A DNA stretch of 64,000 bases from Streptomyces sp. 15-116A (GCF_025290915.1 NZ_JAOCQE010000011.1:1-64000), one strand, 5' to 3'. Positions 10,465 to 19,778 are shown, counted from the first letter of the stretch. Notes: a model not told the origin generated them from the letters alone. Translations and numbers: made by a program.

Positions 10465-11877
10465 GTGACCGCTGAGGCCAGTCAGGCCGGGCCCCTCGAG
10501 GGCGGCCCCGCCGCCGACGGCTTGCGACCGCTGCGCATCGCACTCCTCACCTACAAGGGAAACCCGTTCTGCGGCGGACAGGGCGTCTACGTACGTCATC
10601 TCTCCCGCGAACTCGCCCGCCTGGGACACCGCGTCGAGGTCATCGGCGCCCAGCCCTATCCCGTCCTCGACGTCCTCGACGAGGGCGACGACCGGCTGAG
10701 CCTCACCGAGCTGCCCAGCCTCGACCTCTACCGCCAGCCCGACCCCTTCCGCACCCCGAAGCGGGACGAGTACCGCGACTGGATCGACGCCCTCGAGGTC
10801 GGCACCATGTGGACCGGCGGCTTCCCCGAGCCGCTCACCTTCTCGCTGCGCGCCCGCCGCCATCTGCGCGCCCGCCGCGGCGACTTCGACGTCGTCCACG
10901 ACAACCAGACCCTCGGCTACGGCCTCCTCGGCGACCTCGGCGCGCCCCTGGTCACCACCATCCACCACCCCATCACGGTCGACCGGCAGCTGGAGCTGGA
11001 CGCCGCCGAGACCTGGCAGCGGCGCTACTCGGTGCGCCGCTGGTACGCCTTCACCCGCATGCAGAAGCGGGTCGCGCGCCGGCTGCCGTCCGTGCTCACC
11101 GTCTCCGGCACCTCCCGCCAGGAGATCGTCGACCACCTCGGCGTACGGCAGGACCGGATCCACGTCGTCCATATCGGCGCGGACACCGACCTGTTCGCGC
11201 CGGATCCGTCCGTGCCGGTCGTACCGGGCCGGATCGTGACCACCTCCAGCGCGGACGTGCCGCTGAAGGGCCTCGTGTTCCTCGTCGAGGCACTGGCGAA
11301 GGTACGGGTCGAGCACCCCGGCGCCCATCTCGTCGTCGTCGGCAAGCGGCCCACCGAGGGGCCGGTCGCGCAGGCCATCGAGCGGTACGGGCTCGAGGGC
11401 GCCGTCGAGTTCGTCAAGGGCATCTCCGACGCCGAACTGGTCGACCTGGTGCGCTCGGCGCAGGTCGCGTGCGTGCCGTCGCTGTACGAGGGCTTCTCGC
11501 TGCCCGCCGCCGAGGCCATGGCCACCGGCACCCCGCTGCTCGCCACGACCGGCGGCGCGATCCCCGAGGTCGCCGGACGCGACGGCGAGACGTGTCTGGC
11601 CGTACCGCCCGGCGACGCGGGGGCGCTGGCCGCCGGGCTGAACCGGCTGCTCGGCGACGAGGAGCTGAGACGGCGCCTGGGCGCGGCCGGCCGTGAGCGG
11701 GTGCTGCGGCACTTCACGTGGGCGCGGGCCGCGGAGGGCACGGTGGCCCGCTACCGCGAGGCGATCGCCGGACTGCCGCCCGGCCGCCCCGTGAGCCCCG
11801 CCGTGACACCCGCCCCCATGACCACCCCCGTGGAAGTGACCGCCCCTTCTCACCCCGAAAGCAGGGCCACGTGCTGA
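10465..11877 (+). CDS. Glycosyltransferase family 4
   Basis: 470-aa GT-B-fold transferase. The N-terminal domain begins IALLTYKGNPFCGGQGVYVRHL (nucleotide-sugar enzyme start with the GGQGVYV loop). The C-terminal domain shows the donor-binding EX7E-type block SLYEGFSLPAAEAMATGTPLLA. It has no signal peptide or membrane helix and acts in the cytosol, probably on a lipid-linked or small-molecule acceptor. The GTG at 10465 follows GGGAGAAGGGGG. Its stop overlaps the methyltransferase start. The operon is divergent from kstR, with the KstR site in between. Confidence 0.9.
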   Translation: MTAEASQAGPLEGGPAADGLRPLRIALLTYKGNPFCGGQGVYVRHLSRELARLGHRVEVIGAQPYPVLDVLDEGDDRLSLTELPSLDLYRQPDPFRTPKRDEYRDWIDALEVGTMWTGGFPEPLTFSLRARRHLRARRGDFDVVHDNQTLGYGLLGDLGAPLVTTIHHPITVDRQLELDAAETWQRRYSVRRWYAFTRMQKRVARRLPSVLTVSGTSRQEIVDHLGVRQDRIHVVHIGADTDLFAPDPSVPVVPGRIVTTSSADVPLKGLVFLVEALAKVRVEHPGAHLVVVGKRPTEGPVAQAIERYGLEGAVEFVKGISDAELVDLVRSAQVACVPSLYEGFSLPAAEAMATGTPLLATTGGAIPEVAGRDGETCLAVPPGDAGALAAGLNRLLGDEELRRRLGAAGRERVLRHFTWARAAEGTVARYREAIAGLPPGRPVSPAVTPAPMTTPVEVTAPSHPESRATC

Positions 11878-12605
11878 CCGTCGACTTCTCCCGGTTCCCG
11901 CTCGCCCCCGGCGACCGTGTCCTGGACCTCGGTTGCGGAGCCGGCCGGCACGCGTTCGAGTGCTACCGGCGCGGTGCGCGCGTCGTGGCGCTCGACCAGA
12001 ACGGGGACGAGATCCGCGAGGTCGCCAAGTGGTTCGCGGCGATGAAGGAGGCCGGCGAGGCGCCCGAGGGTGCCAGCGCCACCGCCCTGGAGGGCGACGC
12101 GCTCGCCCTGCCCTTCCCGGACGAGTCCTTCGACGTCGTGATCATCTCCGAGGTGATGGAGCACATCCCCGACGACAAGGGCGTCCTCGCGGAGATGGTC
12201 CGCGTCCTCAAGCCCGGCGGCCGCATCGCCGTCACCGTGCCGCGGTACGGTCCCGAGAAGGTGTGCTGGGCGCTGTCCGACGCGTACCACGAGGTCGAGG
12301 GCGGCCACATCCGCATCTACAAGGCGGACGAGCTGCTGGCGAAGATGCGCGAGGCCGGCCTGAAGCCCTACGGCACCCATCACGCGCACGCGCTGCACTC
12401 GCCGTACTGGTGGCTGAAGTGCGCGTTCGGCGTGGACAACGACAAGGCGCTGCCGGTGCGGGCGTACCACAAGCTGCTGGTCTGGGACATCATGAAGAAG
12501 CCGCTGGCGACCCGGGTCGCCGAGCAGGCGCTCAACCCGCTGATCGGCAAGAGCTTCGTGGCGTACGCGACCAAGCCGCACCTGCCGCCGGTGGACGCCG
12601 CGTGA
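11871..12605 (+). CDS. Class I SAM-dependent methyltransferase
   Basis: 244-aa methyltransferase with motif I VLDLGCGAGRHAFE, motif II-type acidic VVALDQN, and SFDVVIISEVMEHIPDD followed by VLKPGGRIAVTVP. The GTG at 11871 overlaps the glycosyltransferase stop by 7 bp; a longer frame upstream is the shadow of that gene. The C terminus has HALHSPYWWLKCAFG, seen in methyltransferases paired with this kind of glycosyltransferase. The substrate is unknown. Confidence 0.88.
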   Translation: MLTVDFSRFPLAPGDRVLDLGCGAGRHAFECYRRGARVVALDQNGDEIREVAKWFAAMKEAGEAPEGASATALEGDALALPFPDESFDVVIISEVMEHIPDDKGVLAEMVRVLKPGGRIAVTVPRYGPEKVCWALSDAYHEVEGGHIRIYKADELLAKMREAGLKPYGTHHAHALHSPYWWLKCAFGVDNDKALPVRAYHKLLVWDIMKKPLATRVAEQALNPLIGKSFVAYATKPHLPPVDAA

Positions 12606-13678
12606 CCACTCCCCGGACGGAACACCTGGTCCTGCCCGGGGTGCTGACCGCCCGGCAGGCCGCCGCGACCGTGCGCGGCATCCTCGGCGTGCAGCGGGCG
12701 GACGGCGCCATCCCGTGGTTCCGGGGTCACCACCTCGACCCCTGGGACCATGTCGAGGCCGCGATGGCACTCGACGCGGCCGGCGAGCACGAGGCCGCCG
12801 AGCGGGCGTACCTGTGGCTGGCCCGGCACCAGCAGCCGGACGGCTCCTGGTTCGCCGCCTACGCCGACGGCGACCCCTGCGACATCACCGACCGGGGACG
12901 GGAGACCAACTTCGTCGCCTACATCGCCGTAGGGGTGTGGCACCACTACCTCTCCACCGGCGACGACACGTTCCTCGACCGCATGTGGCCCGCCCTGTAC
13001 GCGGCGGTGGAGTTCGTGCTGCGGCTCCAGCAGCCCGGCGGGCAGATCGGCTGGCGGCGCGACGACGACGGCACACCCACCGCGGACGCGCTGCTCACCG
13101 GCTCCTCCTCCATCCACCACGCGCTGCGCTGCGCGCTGGCCGTCGCCGAGCAGCGCGAAGAACCGCAGCCCGACTGGGAGCTGGCGGCGGGCGCGCTGCG
13201 GCACGCGATACGGCGCCACCCGGAGCGGTTCCTGGACAAGGACCGCTACTCGATGGACTGGTACTACCCGGTGCTGGGCGGCGCGCTCACCGGCGCGGAG
13301 GCCAAGGCGCGCATCGAGGAGGGCTGGGACCGCTTCGTCGTCCCCGGCCTCGGGGTGCGCTGCGTGGTCCCCAACCCGTGGGTGACCGGCGGCGAGTCGG
13401 CCGAACTCGCCCTGGCCCTGTGGGCGATGGGCGAGTCCGACCGCGCGCTGGAGATCCTCCAGTCCATCCAGCACCTGCGCGACCCGGAGACGGGCCTGTA
13501 CTGGACGGGCTACGTCTTCGACGACGACGCCATCTGGCCGCGCGAGCTGACGACTTGGACCGCCGGCTCGCTGCTCCTGGCGGTCGCCGCCCTCGGCGGC
13601 CACGAGGCCACCTGTGCCGTCTTCGGGGGCGACCACCTGCCGAGGGGCCTGGACCCGGACTGTTGCGCCGAGATCTGA
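12602..13678 (+). CDS. Alpha/alpha-toroid protein (prenyltransferase/squalene cyclase-like fold)
   Basis: 358-aa soluble protein with toroid-type repeats (VQRADGAIPWF, HHLDPWDHVEAAMAL, QQPDGSWFAAY, QQPGGQIGW, LRDPETGLYWTGYVF). The GTG at 12602 overlaps the methyltransferase stop (GTGA). It lacks the DxDD motif of class II terpene cyclases, so it is more likely a sugar-active or binding toroid than a cyclase. Third gene of a coupled glycosyltransferase/methyltransferase operon: the three products probably modify one acceptor. The function remains unassigned. Confidence 0.75.
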   Translation: MTTPRTEHLVLPGVLTARQAAATVRGILGVQRADGAIPWFRGHHLDPWDHVEAAMALDAAGEHEAAERAYLWLARHQQPDGSWFAAYADGDPCDITDRGRETNFVAYIAVGVWHHYLSTGDDTFLDRMWPALYAAVEFVLRLQQPGGQIGWRRDDDGTPTADALLTGSSSIHHALRCALAVAEQREEPQPDWELAAGALRHAIRRHPERFLDKDRYSMDWYYPVLGGALTGAEAKARIEEGWDRFVVPGLGVRCVVPNPWVTGGESAELALALWAMGESDRALEILQSIQHLRDPETGLYWTGYVFDDDAIWPRELTTWTAGSLLLAVAALGGHEATCAVFGGDHLPRGLDPDCCAEI

Positions 13679-13703
13679 GCGACCGGGGCGTCCGCGCTGC
13701 GGC

Positions 13704-13994
13704 TCAGTGGCGGCGCAGGCGGTTGGCGATGGCGTGGCCGACGAAGAGGTAGACGACGGCGGCCAGTCCGTAGCCGGCGACCACACGCGCCCATGCCTCG
13801 TCGAAGGTGAACAGGTCACGGGACCAACCGGCCAGCCAGTTGGCCGCGTCATGGACGAACTGCACCAGGTCGTTGGCGCGGTTGGCGTCCAGCAAGTACA
13901 TCAGAATCCAGAGTCCGAGGATGACGGCCATGATGTCCGCGATCACCGCGACGACCGTCCCTGCGGAGTTGCCAGTGCGATATCGAGGGGACAT
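13704..13994 (-). CDS. Small two-helix membrane protein
   Basis: 96-aa protein with hydrophobic helices at about residues 13-35 and 70-90 and a basic C terminus (ANRLRRH). The loop is amphipathic (NDLVQFVHDAANWLAGWSRDLF). The composition and pattern resemble conserved Streptomyces small membrane proteins of unknown function. It is a single gene on the minus strand. Confidence 0.7.
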   Translation of the reverse strand: MSPRYRTGNSAGTVVAVIADIMAVILGLWILMYLLDANRANDLVQFVHDAANWLAGWSRDLFTFDEAWARVVAGYGLAAVVYLFVGHAIANRLRRH

Positions 13995-14040
13995 GCTTTC
14001 CGTCTGGCCCCGAAAGGGCGTTTGAAACCCGGAGCGCAGG

Positions 14041-15681
14041 CTATGAACGGCCCGCGCCGCCGTCCGCCGTCCCGCCGCCTCCGGTGGAGATGCCGCCGCG
14101 CGGTCGGGGCTCGGAGAAGGGCGGCGTGTCCTGGCGGCACGTCGTTCCGGCCGGCGGGAGGGTGCCGTCGACGAGGTAGCGGCTCTCGTACTCGGCGACG
14201 CAGCTGCTGGGGTTGAGCAGTGCGGTGTGCCCGTGCCCGCTGTGGGTGAGCAGGCGGGCGTCGGCCAGTTCCCGGGTCATCGCCTTCGCGGCCGCGTACG
14301 GAGTGGAGGGGTCGACGGTGGTGCCGACCACCAGGATGGGATGCGCGGTCGGCTTGTTCCACGGTCCGCGATACGGGTTGGCGGCGACTCCCGGCCAGTG
14401 GGTGCACGCCGCGGTGGCCCACGTCCAGTGACGTCCGGCGTCTCCCGCACGGGCGGCGCTGGCCCGCTCCAGCTCCTGGTAGACGGCGGGGTCGCGTGGA
14501 TGGGGGCTGTCGCCGCAGAACACCGCACTGGCCTGTTCCTCGCCCAGGTACGGATTCGGATTCGGGACCGGTGGTGCGGGCGGGAACGGGGTGGGCTCCG
14601 GGGTGCGGCCCTGCCACAGGTCCTGCAGCCTGCGGGCGAGGTCCGTCCATCCGGGGTGGACGACGTAGAGGCCGTTCACCATGTCGTCGACCGTACGGGC
14701 GTAGGTCCACTCGCCCACGGGACGCTCCCGGAGGCGCTTCATCAGCCGGTCGTACTTCTCCTGGGTCGCTTCCGGGCTGCCGGCGGAGAAGGCGCAGCGG
14801 GCGGTGGGGGCGGACCCGCACAGGGCCAGGAACTGGTCCACCGTTTCCCCCGCGGCACGGTCCGCGCCCAGGCGCAGCATGGCCGTGGACCCGGGGGCCT
14901 CGTCGGACCCGTGGTTCGTCCAGGCCTGCGGGTCCCAGTCGCTGTCGAGGACCATGGCGCGGACCTTGCCGGGGAAGAGGTTGGCGTAGGTGGCGCCCAG
15001 GAACGTGCCGTAGGAGATGCCGTAGTACGTGAGCTGCTCGTCGCCCACCGCCTGCCGGAGCAGGTCGAGGTCGCGAGCGGTGTCGGCCGTCGACACGTGG
15101 CGCAGGAGTTCGGGGTCACTCTGCTCACAGCGCCGGCCCAGCTCCTCGTACGCAGCGAAGAAGGCCGTCCGCTCCTGCTCCCCCACCGGGAAGCCCGCCG
15201 GTTTGCTCGCGGCCCAGGCCGCGGCTTCCTCCGGGCTGGAGAAGCAGTTCACCGCGGTGCTGTTGCCGATCCCGCGGGGGTCCCAGCTGACGATGTCGAA
15301 CCGCTCCCGCACCTCGCGCGGGAAGGACTCGTAGTTCCACGGCATCTGCACGGTGCCGGGCCCGCCGGGGCCGCCGGGGTTGAAGAGCAGGGTGCCGATG
15401 CGCCGTCCGGGGCCTGTCGCCTTCCGTTTGACGACGGCCAGTTCGATGGTGCGGCCGCGGGGGTTGTGGTAGTCCAGCGGCACCTCGGCGGTCGCGCAGT
15501 CGAACGGGCTGCCCGGGACACAGGGTCTGAAGTCCAGCTTCGGGGCGGGCACCGCGGGCACGGGCGTATCGCCGCCGGCGGCGGCAGGGTTGGGCCCGAT
15601 CAGCGCCGTCGAGCAGGCGACGACCGCGGCGACGGCAGCGGCGCGACGCCGACGGCCTGCTGCCGTTCGAGATATGTGCAT
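14041..15681 (-). CDS. Secreted alpha/beta-hydrolase peptidase (tripeptidyl aminopeptidase family)
   Basis: 546-aa exported serine hydrolase of the SlpD/SlpE-TAP group that removes peptides from protein N termini outside the cell. A signal peptide (RRRRAAAVAAVVACSTALIG) is followed by LLFNPGGPGGPG (oxyanion region), the nucleophile elbow YYGISYGTFLG, the acid region TTVDPSTPY and the histidine region SGHGHTAL, then the TAP C-terminal domain. The ATG at 15681 is preceded by AAAGGA; the same frame runs further upstream without coding sense. The length fits the family. It lacks a lipobox, so it should be released. Confidence 0.9.
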   Translation of the reverse strand: MHISRTAAGRRRRAAAVAAVVACSTALIGPNPAAAGGDTPVPAVPAPKLDFRPCVPGSPFDCATAEVPLDYHNPRGRTIELAVVKRKATGPGRRIGTLLFNPGGPGGPGTVQMPWNYESFPREVRERFDIVSWDPRGIGNSTAVNCFSSPEEAAAWAASKPAGFPVGEQERTAFFAAYEELGRRCEQSDPELLRHVSTADTARDLDLLRQAVGDEQLTYYGISYGTFLGATYANLFPGKVRAMVLDSDWDPQAWTNHGSDEAPGSTAMLRLGADRAAGETVDQFLALCGSAPTARCAFSAGSPEATQEKYDRLMKRLRERPVGEWTYARTVDDMVNGLYVVHPGWTDLARRLQDLWQGRTPEPTPFPPAPPVPNPNPYLGEEQASAVFCGDSPHPRDPAVYQELERASAARAGDAGRHWTWATAACTHWPGVAANPYRGPWNKPTAHPILVVGTTVDPSTPYAAAKAMTRELADARLLTHSGHGHTALLNPSSCVAEYESRYLVDGTLPPAGTTCRQDTPPFSEPRPRGGISTGGGGTADGGAGRS

Positions 15682-16225
15682 GCCTTGTCCTTTCACGGCT
15701 GGGCACGACGCCCTCTTCCGTCGGACGTCGGCAGCATCCGCGTCAACGACACCGCGGGCCGGCCAGACGCGCGAGCCGACCGCAGCCGAACGGGAACCCG
15801 CCGTCGACCCCGCGTGAGACACAGCCGCTCCGGCCCGTTCGGCGATCGGAAAACGGGCCCGTGCGGGCTCTGGCGCGCCTCCCCGGCCGGGGCTAGCGTC
15901 CTCGTCAGGTGCCAGGCCGGGCGCACGGGAGGTCTTCATGGCGGGTGAAGAGCGGGCGAAAGCGCCGTGGCTGCCGCCGCGCTGGTTCATCCGCCTCGCG
16001 TGGTACGTGCACCGGGCCGCGTACCGCGTGCTCGGCGCCCGCATCGCGCTGTGGCGGCCGCGTCCCGGGAAGTGGGGCACGGTCCGGCTGACCACGACCG
16101 GGCGCCGCACCGGCCGGCCGCGCAGCGTCGTCGTCGGATACGTCGAGGACGGCCCGAACCTGGTGACCCTGGCCATGAACGGGTGGGGTGCGGGCGAGCC
16201 CGCCTGGTGGCTCAACCTCCAGGCC

Positions 16226-16474
16226 CTGTCGTCAAATCCCCGTCGTCCGCCCGGAGGGCGGGCCTGGCGGCGGCGTGGGGGCACCTCCCGCCCGAGCCGT
16301 GCGAAGCGCGGTTCGAGGGTGGGGGAGCGTGCTCTCGGCGTGCCGGGCGTCGACCGGCGTACTGGTTGTACGTGGTCGGCGCCCGGTGCGGCGAGTGGGG
16401 GCACCTCCCACGCCCTTAAGGCAGTGGGGGAGCGTGCATGGCGTCGCCAGGCAGACGGGGATTTGACGAGGCCT
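16226..16474. mobile_element. MITE-like element, 249 bp, flanked by AGGCC target duplication
   Basis: Non-coding insert with perfect 16-bp terminal inverted repeats TCGTCAAATCCCCGTC (16229-16244; complement at 16454-16469) and direct repeats AGGCC at 16221-16225 and 16475-16479. Inside are two copies of a short palindromic motif set: GTGGGGGCACCTCCC at 16275 and 16395, and GTGGGGGAGCGTGC at 16319 and 16424. It encodes no transposase, so it must be moved in trans by a related insertion sequence. Excision in silico restores the host gene exactly. Confidence 0.88.
16275..16437. repeat. Two palindromic repeats inside the MITE
   Basis: GTGGGGGCACCTCCC occurs at 16275-16289 and 16395-16409, each followed by GTGGGGGAGCGTGC (16319-16332 and 16424-16437) after a variable spacer. 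This looks like the widespread Streptomyces GGGGGCACCTCCC-type repeat, here carried by the mobile element. Confidence 0.7.
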
Positions 16475-16686
16475 AGGCCCACCCGGACGCGGTCGTCGAC
16501 TCGGTCGACGGACCCAGGCCGGTTCGGGGGCGCGCCGCGGTGGGCGAGGAGCGGTCACGGCTGTGGGCCCGCTGGCGTGAGATCGACACGAACCTCGACG
16601 CCTTCGCGAAACTGAGGCCGTCCGAGACGGCGGTGGTCGTGCTGGAGCCCCGCGGGGACGTCTGACGCGCCCCGCCCTCCCACCGG

Positions 16687-17697
16687 CTAGGAGTTGAGTT
16701 CCGCCAGGACGCGCAGGGTCACCGGGTCCGGGGAGAGGGCGAGCAGGTCCGTGACCGGGCCCGCGCGCCACAACTCCAGCCGCTCGGCGATGCGTTCCCG
16801 CGGGCCGACCAGGGAGATCTCGTCGGCGAAGGCGTCCGGCACGGCCCGTACCGCCTCCTCCCGGCGCCCGGACAGGAACAGCTCCTGCACCCGGCGGGCC
16901 TCCTCCTCGTACCCCATGCGGGCCATGAGGCCGGCGTGGAAGTTGCGGGCCGCGTGGCCCATGCCGCCGATGTAGAAGCCGAGCATGGCCTTCACCGGGA
17001 GCAGGCCCTCGGTGACGTCGTCGCAGACCCGCACCTGGGCCATGGCGGCGACCGTGAAGCCCTCGGGGAGGGCGTCGAGGGCGGGGCCGTACGCCTGGGG
17101 GCGGGTGGGGGACCAGTACAGCGGGAGCCAGCCGTCGGCGATACGGGTCGTCTGCTCGACGTTCCTCGGGCCCTCCGCGCCGAGCAGGATCGGCAGGCCG
17201 GGGCGCAGCGGGTGGGTGATCGGCCTGAGGGGTTTGCCGAGGCCGGTCGCGTCCGGGCCGCGGTACGGGTGGGCGTGGAAGCGGCCGGCGAGTTCGACGG
17301 GCGCCTCGCGGCGCAGCACCTGCCGTACGACCTCGACGTACTCGCGGGTCGCGGTCAGCGGGGACGCCGGGAACGGACGGCCGTACCAGCCCTCGACGAC
17401 CTGCGGCCCGGACAGGCCGAGGCCCAGCATCACGCGGCCGCCGGAGAGATGGTCGAGGGTGAGGGCGTGCATCGCGGTGGTGGTCGGCGGACGCGCGGCC
17501 ATCTGGGCGACCGCCGTGCCGAGCCGGATGCGTGAGGTGTGCGCGGCGATCCAGGTGAGCGGGGTGAACGCGTCCGAGCCCCAGGACTCCGCCGTCCACA
17601 CCGAGTCGTATCCGAGCCGCTCCGCCTCCTGGGCGAGCGGCAGATGGCCGGGGGAGGGGCCGCGGCCCCAGTAGCCGAGCGCGAGACCGAGCCGCAT
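16687..17697 (-). CDS. LLM-class F420-dependent oxidoreductase
   Basis: 336-aa luciferase-like TIM-barrel protein (MRLGLALGYWG start, SVWTAESWGSDAF, GRVMLGLGLSGPQVVEGWYG, PILLGAEGPRNVEQTTRIADGWLP). These features mark the F420-dependent LLM family. The ATG at 17697 follows AGGAGG with a good spacing; the upstream extension in frame is not conserved-looking. The substrate is unknown. It lies next to the broken deazaflavin reductase gene, so two F420 enzymes were neighbours. Confidence 0.88.
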   Translation of the reverse strand: MRLGLALGYWGRGPSPGHLPLAQEAERLGYDSVWTAESWGSDAFTPLTWIAAHTSRIRLGTAVAQMAARPPTTTAMHALTLDHLSGGRVMLGLGLSGPQVVEGWYGRPFPASPLTATREYVEVVRQVLRREAPVELAGRFHAHPYRGPDATGLGKPLRPITHPLRPGLPILLGAEGPRNVEQTTRIADGWLPLYWSPTRPQAYGPALDALPEGFTVAAMAQVRVCDDVTEGLLPVKAMLGFYIGGMGHAARNFHAGLMARMGYEEEARRVQELFLSGRREEAVRAVPDAFADEISLVGPRERIAERLELWRAGPVTDLLALSPDPVTLRVLAELNS

Positions 17698-17752
17698 GAG
17701 GCCTGCCTCCTGACGGTGCGTCAGCGACGGTGGGCGCGTCGACTGTACGGCA

Positions 17753-17784
17753 ACGGCCCCCCGCCCGGAAGGACGAGGGGCCGT
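17753..17784 (-). terminator. Hairpin terminator after the DUF5336 gene
   Basis: ACGGCCCC / GGGGCCGT, 8-bp perfect stem with a 16-nt loop, about 20 bp beyond the stop of the DUF5336 gene on the minus strand. Confidence 0.65.
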
Positions 17785-17804
17785 GAACGCCACGACGGTT
17801 CAGA

Positions 17805-18641
17805 TCAGCCGCGCTGGATGCCCGAGGTGTCCTGGAGCACGCCGCGACGGCCGTCCTGCGTCTGGGCGACGAGCGCCTGGCCGCGCTGCTCGACCGCCAG
17901 GTACCAGGTACCGGGGGCGAGTTCGGCGATCGGCGTCGGCGAGCCGTCCTCCGGGAACAGCGGCCGGGGCACCGGCACGGCGAACCAGAACGGCGAGAAG
18001 TCACCGGCGGGCTGCTGCGCCGGCTGCCCCTGCTGAGGCTGGCCGCCCGGGAAGGGCTGCTGCCCGGCGGGACCCGGCTGCCCCGGCTGCGGCTGACCAC
18101 CGTAGGGCGCCTGCTGGGCACCGGGGTAGCCGTAACCACCGGGCGGCTGGGCGCCGTACGGCTGCGGGCCGGCGGGGCGGGGGGCCGGGAGGAGGGTGCC
18201 CTTGAGGGCGGGGACCAGGGGGGTGGCGACGGCGGCGGCGGCCATCACGAGGGTGGCGATGAGGGCGAGGATGAGGCCGGTGCCGGCGCCGATCCGGTCG
18301 CCGAGTCCGCTGCCGTCGTTGTCGAAGCCGCCCAGCGGATCGAAGATGTTGCCGAGCGCGCACCAGGCGGCGAAGACCGTGAACGCGATGCCGAACTGAC
18401 CGAGGTCCAGACCCGCGACCTTCTTGGGCTGCGGCAGCGCCCGGGCCACCACGATGAGCGCGGCGCCGATGATGCCCGCCAGGACGACACCGAGCACGAC
18501 CGGCCCGCTGCCCCAGAGGCTGGGGATGTCGGCGTCGTCCACGCCGTCGAACGAGTAGATGTCGAGGAACGACGCGATGAACAGCAACACCGCTGCTCCG
18601 ATCACCACGCCGTCGCCTCGAGTGAGGGAGCGGATATTCAC
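17805..18641 (-). CDS. DUF5336-type four-helix membrane protein with Pro/Gln-rich linker
   Basis: 278-aa membrane protein. Four hydrophobic helices fill residues 10-145, then comes a low-complexity Pro/Gly/Gln linker (PYGAQPPGGYGYPGAQQ...), then a compact C-terminal domain (PFWFAVPVPRPLFPE...GTWYLAVEQRGQALVAQTQDGRRGVLQD). It matches the conserved actinobacterial DUF5336 arrangement. The tail domain likely lies in the cytosol or cell wall; the function is unknown. A monocistronic minus-strand gene with its own terminator. Confidence 0.8.
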   Translation of the reverse strand: MNIRSLTRGDGVVIGAAVLLFIASFLDIYSFDGVDDADIPSLWGSGPVVLGVVLAGIIGAALIVVARALPQPKKVAGLDLGQFGIAFTVFAAWCALGNIFDPLGGFDNDGSGLGDRIGAGTGLILALIATLVMAAAAVATPLVPALKGTLLPAPRPAGPQPYGAQPPGGYGYPGAQQAPYGGQPQPGQPGPAGQQPFPGGQPQQGQPAQQPAGDFSPFWFAVPVPRPLFPEDGSPTPIAELAPGTWYLAVEQRGQALVAQTQDGRRGVLQDTSGIQRG

Positions 18642-18800
18642 TTCAGGTCCTTCGTAGGTCGTCTCGTCGTCGGTAGAGGCGTCGCTGTCACCATGTCGCC
18701 CTCGGGCCCGGGTGCGAAGCGCGGGGGTGGCCCCTCATCATGGGGACGACACTATCGTCCGCACGATCAGGCTGTCCGCCGGGACCAGTGCCCCGAACTG

Positions 18801-19778
18801 CTACCCGCGCAGAAAACTCACGATTCCGTCGGAAATCCCTTGCGCCGCTTTCTGCCGCCAGGCACCGCTGGTCAGCTGTGCCGCGTCCTTGCTATCGCGC
18901 ATGTTGCCGCACTCGATGAACACCTTGGGAACCGTTGACAGATTGAGACCGCCCAGGTCCTTCCGCGTGACGAGACCGGTGCCGCCGCCGACGTAGTTGG
19001 AGGGGGCGCTGCCGGTGGCGCGGACGAAATTCCCGGCGATGCGCTCGCCGAGGTCGCGGGAGGGTTCGACGATGGCCCGGGTGTCGGCGGCACCCGCGTT
19101 CACGGCGCCGGGCAGGATCACATGAAATCCGCGATTGCCTGCCCCGGAACCGTCGGCGTGGAGGGACACCACGGCGTCCGCCTTCGCCTTGTTGCCGATC
19201 CGCGCCCGCTCGTCGACGCACGGCCCGAACGGCCGGTCGGCGTCCTGCGTGAGCTTCACGGTGGCACCCTGCGCCTCGAGCAGCGCCCGCATCCGGTGGG
19301 CGACGTCGAGCGTGAACTCGGCCTCGGTGTAACCGCCGTTGGTGGACGTGCCGGTGGTGTCGCACTCCTTGCGGTTGGTCCCGATGTCCACCTGGCGGTT
19401 GATCTCGGCGGTGTGCCGGAAGTTCCCCGGATTGTGCCCGGGGTCGATGACCACGACCTTGCCCTTGAGGGGCCCGGAGGCGGGCGGCGCGGAGGCGGAG
19501 GGGGCCCCGGAGGTGGCGGACGCGCTGGGCTTGGTGCCGCTGGGCTCGGGCGAGGCCTTCGCGGAGGACGGCGCACGAGACGACGACGACACCGACGCGG
19601 ACGCCCCGGCCGACGCACCCTCCTTCGGATCGTCGCCCCCCGACCCCCCGCCGACCACGGCATACACCGCCCACCCGAGCAACGCCCCCGGCACCAGCGC
19701 GGCCAGCGCAACGGTCAACGGCCCTCGCCGGGAACGCCGAGGCGGGGGAGGATCGAAGTCAGGGCCCGTGTACGACAC
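18801..19778 (-). CDS. N-acetylmuramoyl-L-alanine amidase (Amidase_3), membrane-anchored
   Basis: 325-aa cell-wall hydrolase cutting the amide bond between N-acetylmuramate and L-alanine. One transmembrane anchor near residues 22-44 and a long Ser/Ala/Pro linker precede the catalytic domain starting about residue 105 (KVVVIDPGHNPG). Zinc ligands are expected in DPGH, in TEAEFTLDVA and in SLHADGSG; FIECGNMRD carries the catalytic glutamate. All are present. It is probably involved in cell separation or sporulation wall turnover. Confidence 0.92.
   Translation of the reverse strand: MSYTGPDFDPPPPRRSRRGPLTVALAALVPGALLGWAVYAVVGGGSGGDDPKEGASAGASASVSSSSRAPSSAKASPEPSGTKPSASATSGAPSASAPPASGPLKGKVVVIDPGHNPGNFRHTAEINRQVDIGTNRKECDTTGTSTNGGYTEAEFTLDVAHRMRALLEAQGATVKLTQDADRPFGPCVDERARIGNKAKADAVVSLHADGSGAGNRGFHVILPGAVNAGAADTRAIVEPSRDLGERIAGNFVRATGSAPSNYVGGGTGLVTRKDLGGLNLSTVPKVFIECGNMRDSKDAAQLTSGAWRQKAAQGISDGIVSFLRG

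Larger units (their letters stand above)
15938..16665 (+). pseudogene. Deazaflavin (F420)-dependent nitroreductase-family gene split by an insertion
   Basis: The 5' part codes LTTTGRRTGRPRSVVVGYVED and MNGWGAGEPAWWLNLQA, typical of the Ddn-like deazaflavin-dependent oxidoreductase family. It is then interrupted by a 249-bp element (16226-16474). Removing the element and one copy of the 5-bp duplication AGGCC joins LNLQA to HPDAVVDS...LWARWREIDTNLDAFAKLRP and ends at the stop at 16663-16665, giving a 157-aa protein of family length. As it stands, translation runs into the insert and ends at 16615 with a foreign tail, losing the C-terminal third. It was probably an F420H2-using reductase. Confidence 0.88.
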
